From NCBI RefSeq assembly GCF_009764685.1, contig NZ_VHLM01000078.1, positions 23,582 to 87,581 of the forward strand: a stretch of 64,000 nt of DNA, written 5' to 3'. Under the pieces are notes generated by a model, which saw only the letters and a list, made by a program, of their open reading frames with translations, had not been told where the DNA came from and ran no database searches. Of the stretch, positions 55,126 to 63,890 are shown piece after piece (the stretch's first letter is position 1; each line of letters opens with the position of its first letter). Made by a program: the position numbers and the translations under genes. Source of the stretch: Flavobacterium sp. I-STPP5a (GTDB taxonomy: Bacteria; Bacteroidota; Bacteroidia; Flavobacteriales; Flavobacteriaceae).

Positions 55126-55617
55126 ATGAATTTTACAGCACCAGAGAGTTTAATTTTTTGGACCTCTATCATCTTTATAGTTTTCTTTATCCTATTAGGG
55201 AAATTTGCTTGGAAACCAATTTTGAGCGCAGTAAAAGGAAGAGAAGATTCAATCAACTCTGCTTTAGCTGCAGCTGAAACTGCCCGTTTGGAAATGCAAA
55301 ATTTAACTGCAGAAAATGAGCGTATTTTACAAGAAGCACGTTTAGAGCGTGATGCTATGTTAAAAGAAGCACGTGAAATGAGAGAGAAAATGATTGCTGA
55401 TTCAAAAGCTGATGCGCAAGCAGAGGGAGCTCGTATGATTGAGCAAGCAAAAGTAGCTATTGCAGCAGAAAAAAATGCGGCAATGGCTGAATTGAAATCT
55501 CATGTTTCTACTTTATCTTTGGACATTGCAGAGAAATTATTAAAAAGCGAATTATCTAACAAAGAAGCTCAAACTAAACTAGTTGAGAACATGTTAGGAG
55601 ACGTAAAATTAAACTAA
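55126..55617 (+). CDS. atpF: ATP synthase F0 subunit b
   Basis: Peripheral stalk. At 163 residues: one N-terminal membrane helix (about 7-27, LIFWTSIIFIVFFILLGKFA), then a long charged coiled coil rich in A, E, K and R. Followed by atpH after 4 bases. Confidence 0.95.
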   Translation: MNFTAPESLIFWTSIIFIVFFILLGKFAWKPILSAVKGREDSINSALAAAETARLEMQNLTAENERILQEARLERDAMLKEAREMREKMIADSKADAQAEGARMIEQAKVAIAAEKNAAMAELKSHVSTLSLDIAEKLLKSELSNKEAQTKLVENMLGDVKLN

Positions 55618-55621
55618 CATT

Positions 55622-56155
55622 ATGTCAGGAACTAGAGCAGCAATTCGTTATGCGAAAGCAATTTTAGAAATCGCGCAGTCAAAAGGTGTGGCTGATGCTG
55701 TCAATGCTGATATGAAAACTATTGCGTTGACTGTTACAGAAAATCTAGAATTGAAAAACTTTATTGAAAATCCAACTTTAAAAGTAGATCAAAAACAAAG
55801 TGCTTTACTAGAGGTTTTTGCTGATGCAAATCCTGTGAGTAAAAGTTTATTTCATTTGTTATTTGAAAACAAAAGATTTGAAATCCTAGGTGCTATTGCA
55901 TTAGAGTACAATGGTTTGTTTGACACAATGAACGGAGTTGAAGTAGCAACTGTTACTACTGCTGTTCCCATGGATGAAGTTTTAGAAGCCAAAGTTTTAG
56001 CTAAAGTAGCTACTTTGTCTGATAAGAAAATTACAATTATAAATACGGTAGATCCTGCTATTATTGGAGGTTTTATTATTAGAATAGGTGATAAGCAGTA
56101 CAATGCTGCTGTTGCTAACAGATTACAAGTTTTAAAAAGAGAATTAAGTAACTAA
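55622..56155 (+). CDS. atpH: ATP synthase F1 subunit delta
   Basis: Links the peripheral stalk to F1. The 177-residue protein starts with TRAAIRYAKAILEIAQSKG and ends with DPAIIGGFIIRIGDKQYNAA and VANRLQVLKREL, both standard for subunit delta. Confidence 0.94.
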   Translation: MSGTRAAIRYAKAILEIAQSKGVADAVNADMKTIALTVTENLELKNFIENPTLKVDQKQSALLEVFADANPVSKSLFHLLFENKRFEILGAIALEYNGLFDTMNGVEVATVTTAVPMDEVLEAKVLAKVATLSDKKITIINTVDPAIIGGFIIRIGDKQYNAAVANRLQVLKRELSN

Positions 56156-56193
56156 TTTTTATTACACATTAAGTGTCTAAATTATAAATTAAG

Positions 56194-57771
56194 ATGGCGG
56201 AAATTAAACCTGCTGAAATTTCAGCAATATTAAGAAAGCAAGTAGAAGGTTTTGAATCTGGTGCTACACTAGAAGAAGTAGGAACTGTACTTCAAGTTGG
56301 AGACGGTATTGCTCGTATTTACGGGCTTTCAAATGTGCAATATGGTGAGTTAGTTGAATTTGAAAACGGACTTGAAGCTATTGTATTGAACCTTGAAGAA
56401 GACAATGTGGGTGTGGTACTTTTAGGACCATCTACAGGAATCAAAGAAGGATCTACTGCAAAACGAACACAACGTATTGCTTCTCTTAAAGTAGGAGAAC
56501 AAATGGTAGGTCGTGTTGTAAATACACTAGGTTTTCCTATTGATGGAAAAGGACCAATCGGTGGAGATTTATATGAAATGCCATTAGAAAGAAAAGCTCC
56601 TGGAGTTATCTTCCGTCAGCCAGTTACTGAGCCATTACAAACAGGTATCAAAGCAGTAGATGCAATGATCCCAGTAGGACGTGGACAACGTGAGCTAGTT
56701 ATTGGTGACCGTCAAACAGGTAAATCAACTGTTTGTATTGATACTATCTTAAATCAGAAAGAATTTTACGATGCTGGGAAACCAGTATTTTGTATCTACG
56801 TAGCTATTGGACAAAAAGCTTCTACTGTAGCAGGAATTGCTAAGATGTTAGAAGAAAAAGGTGCTATGGCGTATACAGTGATCGTTGCTGCAAATGCATC
56901 TGATCCAGCTCCTATGCAAGTGTATGCTCCTTTTGCAGGTGCTGCTATTGGGGAATATTTCAGAGATTCAGGTCGTCCAGCGTTGATCGTTTATGATGAT
57001 TTGTCTAAACAAGCTGTTGCTTACCGTGAGGTTTCTCTTTTATTGAGAAGACCACCGGGACGTGAGGCGTATCCTGGAGACGTTTTTTACTTACACAGTC
57101 GTTTATTAGAGCGTGCTTGTAAAGTAATTGCTGATGATGGAATTGCTAAAAACATGAATGATTTACCAGATTCATTGAAATCAATTGTAAAAGGTGGCGG
57201 TTCATTAACTGCTTTACCAATTATTGAAACTCAAGCTGGTGACGTTTCTGCATACATCCCAACAAACGTAATTTCGATTACTGACGGTCAAATTTTCTTA
57301 GATGGAGATTTGTTTAACTCTGGAGTTCGTCCAGCGATCAACGTAGGTATCTCAGTATCTCGTGTTGGAGGAAATGCGCAAATTAAGTCAATGAAAAAAG
57401 TGGCTGGTACTTTAAAATTAGACCAAGCACAATTCCGTGAATTGGAAGCGTTTGCTAAATTTGGTTCCGATTTGGATGCTGTTACTTTAAACGTAATCGA
57501 AAAAGGAAAAAGAAACGTTGAAATCTTGAAACAAGGTTTGAATGATCCTTATACTGTAGAAGATCAAGTTGCTATTATTTATGCAGGATCAAAAAACTTG
57601 TTGAAAAACGTACCTGTTTCTAAAGTTAGAGAATTCGAGAAAGATTTCTTAGAATTCTTAAATGCTAAACATAGAGGAACTCTTGATGCGTTGAAAGCAG
57701 GAAAATTGACTGATGAAATTACAGATGTAATTGAAACTGTTGCAAAAGAATTATCAGCGAAATATAACTAA
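56194..57771 (+). CDS. atpA: ATP synthase F1 subunit alpha
   Basis: Non-catalytic nucleotide-binding subunit of F1. The 525 residues carry the P-loop GDRQTGKST (about 171-179), [11 protein letters not shown], and [14 protein letters not shown] with the Arg finger region. Length is normal. Between it and atpG lies an inverted-repeat spacer. Confidence 0.97.
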   Translation: MAEIKPAEISAILRKQVEGFESGATLEEVGTVLQVGDGIARIYGLSNVQYGELVEFENGLEAIVLNLEEDNVGVVLLGPSTGIKEGSTAKRTQRIASLKVGEQMVGRVVNTLGFPIDGKGPIGGDLYEMPLERKAPGVIFRQPVTEPLQTGIKAVDAMIPVGRGQRELVIGDRQTGKSTVCIDTILNQKEFYDAGKPVFCIYVAIGQKASTVAGIAKMLEEKGAMAYTVIVAANASDPAPMQVYAPFAGAAIGEYFRDSGRPALIVYDDLSKQAVAYREVSLLLRRPPGREAYPGDVFYLHSRLLERACKVIADDGIAKNMNDLPDSLKSIVKGGGSLTALPIIETQAGDVSAYIPTNVISITDGQIFLDGDLFNSGVRPAINVGISVSRVGGNAQIKSMKKVAGTLKLDQAQFRELEAFAKFGSDLDAVTLNVIEKGKRNVEILKQGLNDPYTVEDQVAIIYAGSKNLLKNVPVSKVREFEKDFLEFLNAKHRGTLDALKAGKLTDEITDVIETVAKELSAKYN

Positions 57772-57774
57772 AAA

Positions 57775-57852
57775 AAGTATTAAGTATTAGGTATTAAGTT
57801 CTAAGGTTTTTTCCTTGACTTAATACTTAATACTTAAATCTTAATATTTAAA
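57775..57852. repeat. Inverted-repeat spacer between atpA and atpG
   Basis: AAGTATTAAGTATTA repeats on the left pair with TTAATACTTAATACTT on the right; AAGG-TTTTTT-CCTT lies in the loop. The spacer could fold as one long AT hairpin in the mRNA. Confidence 0.65.
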
Positions 57853-57857
57853 GAACA

Positions 57858-58718
57858 ATGGCAAATTTAAAGGAAATCCGTAATAGAATTACTTCCGTTT
57901 CGTCGACGATGCAAATTACATCGGCAATGAAAATGGTTTCTGCAGCAAAGCTAAAGAAAGCACAAGATGCAATCACTGCTATGCGCCCTTATGCCGAAAA
58001 ATTGACAGAACTTTTACAAAATCTTTCTGCTACTTTAGAGGGTGACGCTGGTGGTGAGTATACCACACAACGTGATATCAAAAAAGTGTTGCTTGTTGTA
58101 GTAACTTCTAATAGAGGTTTAGCTGGAGCTTTTAATACTAATGTTATAAAAGAAGCTAAGAACCGTGCTGAATTTTATGCAGGAAAGCAAGTAGATATTT
58201 TTGCAATAGGTAAAAAAGGAAATGATGTATTAAGCAAAACTTTATCTGTTGTTGCAAATCATAGTACTGTTTTTGATGATTTAACTTTTGACAATGTGGC
58301 AAAAATTGCCGATGAGTTAATGGAGAAATTTGTTGCTGGGCAGTACGATAAGATTGAATTGATTTACAATCAATTTAAAAATGCTGCTACACAAATTGTT
58401 CAAACTGAACAGTTCTTGCCTTTAGCAGCACTGAAAACAGATATTATTGTTGCGGCAGGTGATTATATTTTTGAGCCTTCAAAAGAAGAAATTGTTTTGA
58501 CCTTGATTCCTAAATCATTAAAAACTCAATTGTATAAAGGTATTCGTGATTCATTTGCCTCTGAACATGGAGCACGTATGACAGCGATGCACAAAGCAAC
58601 TGATAATGCAACGGAATTGAGAAATCAATTGAAATTGACTTATAATAAAGCACGTCAAGCTGCAATTACCAATGAAATCTTAGAGATTGTAGGTGGAGCA
58701 GAAGCTTTAAAAGGATAG
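57858..58718 (+). CDS. atpG: ATP synthase F1 subunit gamma
   Basis: Central rotor shaft. The 286-residue protein begins ANLKEIRNRITSVSSTMQIT and has MKMVSAAKLKKAQ, TSNRGLAGAFNTNV and the C-terminal NKARQAAITNEILEIVGGAEA, all typical. It is the last gene of the operon; atpD and atpC do not follow. Confidence 0.96.
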   Translation: MANLKEIRNRITSVSSTMQITSAMKMVSAAKLKKAQDAITAMRPYAEKLTELLQNLSATLEGDAGGEYTTQRDIKKVLLVVVTSNRGLAGAFNTNVIKEAKNRAEFYAGKQVDIFAIGKKGNDVLSKTLSVVANHSTVFDDLTFDNVAKIADELMEKFVAGQYDKIELIYNQFKNAATQIVQTEQFLPLAALKTDIIVAAGDYIFEPSKEEIVLTLIPKSLKTQLYKGIRDSFASEHGARMTAMHKATDNATELRNQLKLTYNKARQAAITNEILEIVGGAEALKG

Positions 58719-58740
58719 TAATTACTTACACACAAATATG

Positions 58741-58773
58741 AAAAGAGCCAACATAATGTTGGCTCTTTTTTTT
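58741..58773 (+). terminator. Terminator of the atp operon
   Basis: AAAAGAGCCAACAT with its perfect complement and eight T. Placed 22 bases after atpG. Confidence 0.93.
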
Positions 58774-58777
58774 GTGG

Positions 58778-59029
58778 TTAGCTTTTCTTTTTGAATGTTT
58801 TAACTGGTTTTTCTGTACTTGTTATTATTAGTGATGTTCCCATAATGGAGTCAATTTGTTTTTTATCTATAGTCTCTAACCAAGAATATTTTATTGTTTT
58901 TATATTTTGCCAGGGATTTGTATTTACTGTTTTTTCAATTTCAGGTAAAGCCGTTTTACCTTTTTTTTGGGCGTAAGATGTTGTAGTGAATATGGCGAAG
59001 CATATCAAAAAGTAGATGTATTTTTTCAT
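58778..59029 (-). CDS. Small secreted protein of unknown function
   Basis: An 83-residue protein with a clear signal peptide, MKKYIYFLICFAIFTTTSYA then Q. The mature 63 residues are basic with KYSWLETIDKKQIDSIMG. No known family recognised. The 277 bases upstream of it (59030-59306) hold no gene that I can support. Confidence 0.6.
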   Translation of the reverse strand: MKKYIYFLICFAIFTTTSYAQKKGKTALPEIEKTVNTNPWQNIKTIKYSWLETIDKKQIDSIMGTSLIITSTEKPVKTFKKKS

Positions 59030-59306
59030 TTTTTTTGTACTGAAATAGCTATAATTTTATTTCAAATAGTATGCCAATTCGTTATTTAACCTAAAGTTTC
59101 TGTAATTAAATTCACGACTAGGTTCCAGTATAGTATGATTATTTTCAGTAGAAGTGTGATCATTTTATGTATAGTATTTTTATGAGGATTTTATTAGGAT
59201 TCTTTTTGATTTGAAAAATGAAGTATTTCTATATGAATTTTAATGTAAAAGATATAATTTAACTTCAAAGTCTATAGGGTCATTTAGGATAGATCTAAAA
59301 TGATGT

Positions 59307-59522
59307 TTATGGATTCAGTTCCTTTTTTGAGTCTGATTGCTTCTTTTTGTATGTTTCATAGCTTGCTAGTGCTACTGAAAAAAAGAGGATTAAATAGATT
59401 TGTTCTAAGTCCAATAGTTTGTAGATGTCGATGTTTTTTTCATCTTTAAAAAAATTTCGTATAAGTAAAATGAACACAATTAGAATTGTATTTTGTAACG
59501 TTTGAGTAATAAAGTATTTCAT
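59307..59522 (-). CDS. Small membrane protein of unknown function
   Basis: A 71-residue protein with two hydrophobic segments (about 8-24 and 41-57) and a lysine-rich tail. No family recognised. Composition and codon use fit a real gene, but the length is short, so caution is due. Confidence 0.4.
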   Translation of the reverse strand: MKYFITQTLQNTILIVFILLIRNFFKDEKNIDIYKLLDLEQIYLILFFSVALASYETYKKKQSDSKKELNP

Positions 59523-59623
59523 TAGTTGTGGGCTTTTAAACTTCAGTAAACTAGTAGGAACTAAAAAGTATATTTTTCAAACAAATTTTGTAGGTTTAAG
59601 GTTCTTGATGACAGAACTTATAC

Positions 59624-60007
59624 TTATTGATTTAGTTTTGACATATCGTTGGCTCTCATTTTAAAATATATCATTATAAACACTACAGCAATAAACAATC
59701 TATAGCCTCTGTATACCCAAATATTAACTGGGAAAGAGAATAATTCGTAGGTGTCTCTGATCTCAATTAAGGAATAAATTAAGTTTATGGTAAAGAAAAT
59801 TCCAAAGAATAAATAAAAGTTTTTGGGTAGTTTCATTTTTGAGTGATTGTTAGGTAGTGTTCCCATTAGTCCAGCCATAAAATTGGCCCAATCAGAAATT
59901 ATCTCAACTGATGCAGCAATAACCACAAAAAGTGCAGTGAAAGTTGTTTCTTTTATAGTTTTTACTTTTGCACTATTTAGTTGATCTAAAAATGGTTGTA
60001 AATTCAT
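59624..60007 (-). CDS. Membrane protein of unknown function
   Basis: A 127-residue protein with membrane helices near 22-48, 68-86 and 100-118. Between the first two lies GTLPNNHSKMKLPKNFYLF. No family recognised. It starts 10 bases after a smaller upstream frame on the same strand. Confidence 0.55.
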   Translation of the reverse strand: MNLQPFLDQLNSAKVKTIKETTFTALFVVIAASVEIISDWANFMAGLMGTLPNNHSKMKLPKNFYLFFGIFFTINLIYSLIEIRDTYELFSFPVNIWVYRGYRLFIAVVFIMIYFKMRANDMSKLNQ

Positions 60008-60017
60008 TTTTTCATTT

Positions 60018-60212
60018 TTAAAATTCTTTTTTTAAAAAAGTTTCTCGAGAACTTTTATGCTCATTTTTTAATGGAGATCGTAGCTTTATAAACTCCATGC
60101 TCTGTATTTTTTTTGAAGGGTTACCTACCAGCTGAATTATTCCCTTTTTTTGATAAAGCTTATATTTTTTGGCTATCGTTTTATTTTTAATGCTTTTCAT
60201 TTCTGAGGTCAA
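60018..60212 (-). CDS. Possible small basic protein
   Basis: A 64-residue frame, very rich in lysine, ending just before the 59624-60007 gene. It has no motif. It may be translated with that gene, or may be chance in AT-rich DNA. Confidence 0.25.
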   Translation of the reverse strand: MTSEMKSIKNKTIAKKYKLYQKKGIIQLVGNPSKKIQSMEFIKLRSPLKNEHKSSRETFLKKEF

Positions 60213-60243
60213 AACTAGGATTGTTGTTGAGGATGTGCAAATA

Positions 60244-60274
60244 CTTGTTATCGGAATTCCGTGAATTCCGATAA
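60244..60274 (+). repeat. Palindrome upstream of the TPR/AraC-type gene (copy 1)
   Basis: TTATCGGAATTC, CGT, GAATTCCGATAA: a perfect 12-base inverted repeat (60248-60274) 110 bases before the gene. Preceded by TTG. An inverted relative lies at 62122-62151. A further inverted repeat, GAAATG...CATTTC, is at 60321-60345. Confidence 0.75.
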
Positions 60275-60383
60275 TTTATATTTTTAAAACATTGAAAATC
60301 AACATAATAAAATTAAAATAGAAATGTAGTTTTTTACTGCATTTCAATTTATATAATCTTTTTTTGCACTAAACCAAACTACA

Positions 60384-62093
60384 ATGATTAACCAGCAATT
60401 TTTAAAAATAGTGCTTTTAGTACTGTTTCCTTTCTTTTTATGGTCTCAGACAAGTAAATCTTCTAACAAATCTGCAGTATACGAGGATTTAAAAAATGCT
60501 TTCATTAAAAATAAAGGCAATGATGTCAAACAATTGTATTATGCGAATGAATATTTAAAAAGAGCCCGCGCTAACAATAGCCACATAAATATATCTAGGG
60601 GTTATTACATATTAGCGCACATGTATGAGGGAGCTAAAGCAATTCAATTGTTGGATTATTCAATTGCTTACGCAAAAAACATAAATGATACAGAATTCCC
60701 AGCTTTGTCCTATTCTAAAAAAGGATATGAACTAAAAAAACAGTTTCGATTTGCTGAAGCACTTGATAATTTTTTTATCGCTGAAAGGATAGCGAAAAAA
60801 AACAATTTAGATTTTTACTTTAATATAAAACATTCGATAGGTATGCTTCGCTCTGAAGAATTAGGTCAAGTGGAAGAAGCTCTTGTGCTTTACAGAGAAT
60901 GTTTTAATTATTATAAAGGGAAAGATGTTAGGTCTCCTAATTATGCAATTGAATACCATAATGTTTTGTTCGCTTTAGCTGATGCTCACAAATCATTAAA
61001 CAATTTAGATTCTACGAGTTTTTATAATAAATTGGGTTACGAAGAGTCGAGAGTTACCAATGACTACTATTATATTTCATATTTTATTTTAAATGAAGGT
61101 GCAAATCAAGTATTAAAGAAAAACTATAAAGCAGCTATAGATAGCATAAATAAGGTATTACCTAAAATAGTATCAGATAAAAACTATGGCAACATACTGG
61201 CATCTTATTTTTATTTAGGAAAGTGTTATGCGGGTATGGGTAATGAAGAAAATGCGATTAAAAATTATATAAAAGTAGATTCAATGTATGTCATTAATAA
61301 AACAATCATACCCGAATTTGTTGGTGGTTACTTTTATTTAATTGATTATTACAAACAAACGGGAGATAAAGAGAATCAATTGAAATATTTAACCACATTC
61401 ACAAAAATCGATAGCGTTTTACAAAGTGACTACAAGCAACTAAGTAAAGTTTTGTGAGATGAATACGATACCCCGCACTTAATTGCAGAGAAAGAAGCCT
61501 TAATACAATCTTTGGAAAAAAAGCAGTCTGCTTCTTATATATGGATTATAGTTTTAGTTGTGGGCGTTGCTGGCTTGATTGGTTACCAATTTTACTTAAA
61601 AAAACAACACCAAAATCGATTTGAAGCAATTCTGAATCCAGCCGGATCTATTGAAGAAAATAGTACTGTTCTAGAAACGCAGCTTACCACGCCTGATGCT
61701 AAAGAAAGTCAAGTACAACAAAGTTTATCAAATGAAATTGTACTTGAATTACTGGAGAAATTAACAGTGTTTGAAAACGATAAAGGCTTTATAGAAAAAA
61801 TAATTTCTATTCAAAAACTGGCTTTGCAACTCAACACCAATACTAAATATTTGTCTAAAGTTATTAATGAACAAAAAGGAAAAACGTTTGTACAATACAT
61901 CAATGAGCTTCGTGTAAATGAAGCAGTTTTGCAATTGCAAGCACAACCTGTTTTGCAAAATTATACCATAGCTTCCTTAGCAAGTGAGTTTGGTTTTAAT
62001 TCGGCTGAAGCCTTTTCGGCTGCTTTTTATAAAAAGTATAAAATCAAGCCTAGCTTTTTTATCAAAGAATTGAGTAAAACTAGAGCAATTTAA
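60384..62093 (+). pseudogene. TPR-transmembrane-AraC-type HTH regulator interrupted by one in-frame TGA
   Basis: Residues 1-357 form a secreted or periplasmic TPR region after a signal sequence (MINQQFLKIVLLVLFPFFLWSQ). A TGA at 61455-61457 then stops the frame. The same frame goes on with DEYDTPHLIAEKEALIQSLE, a membrane helix (YIWIIVLVVGVAGLIGYQFYL), and a C-terminal AraC-type HTH with YINELRVNEAVLQLQ, IASLASEFGFNSAEAFSAAF and FYKKYKIKPSFF. Read through, it would be 569 residues, the usual form for such flavobacterial regulators. So it is either a fresh nonsense mutation, a sequence error, or readthrough. Confidence 0.85.
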
Positions 62094-62121
62094 CTGTTTT
62101 AAAATAAGCCAATAGAATTTT

Positions 62122-62151
62122 AGATAGCGGAATTCACGGAATTCCAGTAAC
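62122..62151 (-). repeat. Palindrome upstream of the S8 peptidase gene (copy 2, inverted)
   Basis: GGAATTC, ACG, GAATTCC at 62129-62145. On the minus strand it reads GTTACTGGAATTCCGTGAAT then TCCGCTATC, close to copy 1 (GTTATCGGAATTCCGTGAAT then TCCGATAA). It lies 76 bases before the peptidase ATG. Confidence 0.75.
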
Positions 62152-62190
62152 AACTTTACATTTCTATTTACAGGAATCGTTCAACTTTAA

Positions 62191-62198
62191 TACATTTG
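62191..62198 (+). promoter_or_regulatory. -7 promoter box of the S8 peptidase gene
   Basis: TACATTTG, a TAnnTTTG match, 23 bases before the ATG and 46 bases after the palindrome. Confidence 0.6.
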
Positions 62199-62220
62199 AA
62201 CCATTAAAATTACCTTAATC

Positions 62221-63372
62221 ATGAAATCATTGCCGCTTTATTATTTTACTTGTTTTCTTTTTATTGCAAATTTTGTAAGCTGTTTTTCTCAAGAGAACAC
62301 GACAAGCAGTAATTTACTCACCACAAAGCAAGATGGTTCATTAAATAATTGGTTTCAAAGAGATGAGCTGCAGGACAGCATTCCAGGTATTTCCTTAGAC
62401 AAATGGTATAAACAAAATAAAAAAGTATCAAAAGCAAAGGAAATAATTGTTGCTGTTATTGATACTAAAATTGATTTAAAACACGAAGATTTACAAAATC
62501 AGATATGGATCAACACAAAAGAAATTGCAAATAACGGTATAGACGATGATAGTAATGGATTTATTGATGATGTAAATGGGTGGAATTTTCTAGGTTATAG
62601 TAACGGAGACTATATAAAATGGGGCAACAATGAATTTGTGCGTATTATTAGAAAATGGTCGCCCGTATTTAAAGATAAAACTGCGGCACAACTATCAAAG
62701 AATGAATTAAATCAATTCAAAGAATATCAAAGAGCCCAATTAAGGTTTGATACTGAAACTAAATTTTATAAAAATTGGTTAAGGTCTTTGCAGTATCTTA
62801 TACAAGTATATCCATTGGTCAAAGACACCTTAAAACACTATTTTCCAAAAGAAGATTATACAAGCCAACAGTTGGACAGTTTGTATCAAAAGCACAAAAT
62901 CAATGATAAAAGTTTTAGGAGAAGAAGGGATGATAATGATAAAGATCTAGGCGCATTAATCGATTATATGAGGGCTAGCTTAGCATCAAATCAAAATACT
63001 TTGACGGATATACAAGATCAAGAATTACAACTTAATTCCATTGAAAATGAATGTTTAAATCTTGAATTTAATGAACGTCATTTTATTAACGATGATGTAT
63101 TTGTCGCAAAAGGAAACAATGAAATAGTAAATACAATTAAAAAAGAGCACACAATAGAGAATCACAGCACACTAGTTTCAGGAATAATTGCAGCAGATAG
63201 AACCAATGATATAGGAATAAAAGGAATTACACATCATACTAAGATAATGCCTTTGGTTATTTGTAATAATGCAGATGAGCATGATAATGATATTGCTGCA
63301 GCAATTCGTTACGCAGTTGATAATTATTTTAGCCCCTTAATAGTTCGGAGTGATATTTTAAATTTCAAATAG
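62221..63372 (+). pseudogene. S8 (subtilisin-like) peptidase truncated by an insertion sequence
   Basis: The protein has a signal peptide (ending CFSQ), the catalytic Asp81 in VAVIDTKIDLKHEDLQNQIW, and NGIDDDSNGFIDDVNGWNFLG. A long helical insert follows (about 125-300), then H315 in NHSTLVSGIIAADRTND. The usual H-G-T-H-V-A-G-I is changed to H-S-T-L-V-S-G-I. After AIRYAVDN (about base 63324) the sequence leaves the family and runs 16 codons into IS DNA before a stop. The Ser motif G-T-S-M-A is therefore missing, so the product cannot be an active peptidase. Confidence 0.85.
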
Positions 63373-63380
63373 TACATTTG
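63373..63380 (+). promoter_or_regulatory. -7 promoter box of IS3 orfA
   Basis: TACATTTG ends 4 bases before the orfA ATG, so the transcript would have almost no leader. Confidence 0.4.
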
Positions 63381-63384
63381 ATAT

Positions 63385-63696
63385 ATGAAATACAAGAAAT
63401 GGAGTTTAGAAGAAAAGCTAGAAATCCTATCCTTTTCAGAAGAATTAGGAGTTGTTGAAACGTGCCGTAAATACAGCGTTAGCACTGGCACTTTGTATAG
63501 CTGGAAGAAGAAACACGAGAAGCAGGGAGAAGCTGGTTTAAAAGTAACTTATGACACTAGTAGTAAAGAGCTAAAGCAAGCTGAGGAAGAAAACAGAATT
63601 CTACGCAAATTATTAGCTAACAAGGAAATCGAATTAGAAATTGGGCGTGAACTTTTAAAAAAAAAGTTTGGGACATCCGATCCAAGAAAGATTTAG
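63385..63696 (+). CDS. IS3-family transposase OrfA
   Basis: A 103-residue protein: HTH with WSLEEKLEILSFSEELG and CRKYSVSTGTLYSWKKKHE (Tnp_1/HTH type), then a leucine-zipper helix with EENRILRKLLANKEIELEIG. This is the standard OrfA of IS3 elements. It would make the OrfAB transposase by a -1 slip at the A9G run near its end. Confidence 0.93.
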   Translation: MKYKKWSLEEKLEILSFSEELGVVETCRKYSVSTGTLYSWKKKHEKQGEAGLKVTYDTSSKELKQAEEENRILRKLLANKEIELEIGRELLKKKFGTSDPRKI

Positions 63697-63890
63697 TAGA
63701 TAGTATTTATAGTAAACATAAGATTAGTAAAACCAAAATTATTACTATAGTAGGAATGGTTCAAAGTAGTTATTACCGAAGACCAAGCTCAAATAAAAAA
63801 GGTATTAAACCTAGTGAATTTACTTTTAATAAATCTAAAGGATATGTAAGTCAAGACGCGGTTATTAAATCGATCGAGTTACTTACTTAA
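63663..63890 (+). pseudogene. IS3-family transposase OrfB, N-terminal fragment
   Basis: In the -1 frame after the A run: KVWDIRSKKDLVDSIYSKHK, ISKTKIITIVGMVQSSYYRR and GYVSQDAVIKSIE, as at the N-terminus of OrfB. The frame then stops after LLT, about 75 residues in. The D-D-E integrase core is missing. Confidence 0.85.

Larger units (their letters stand above)
63325..63882 (+). mobile_element. IS3-family insertion sequence, right part missing
   Basis: Holds orfA (63385-63696), a frameshift site (nine A then G at 63657-63666) and the first part of orfB. The left border is placed where peptidase coding ends; the right border is where orfB is lost, about 63878. Terminal inverted repeats could not be set because the right end is gone. 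Confidence 0.75.
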
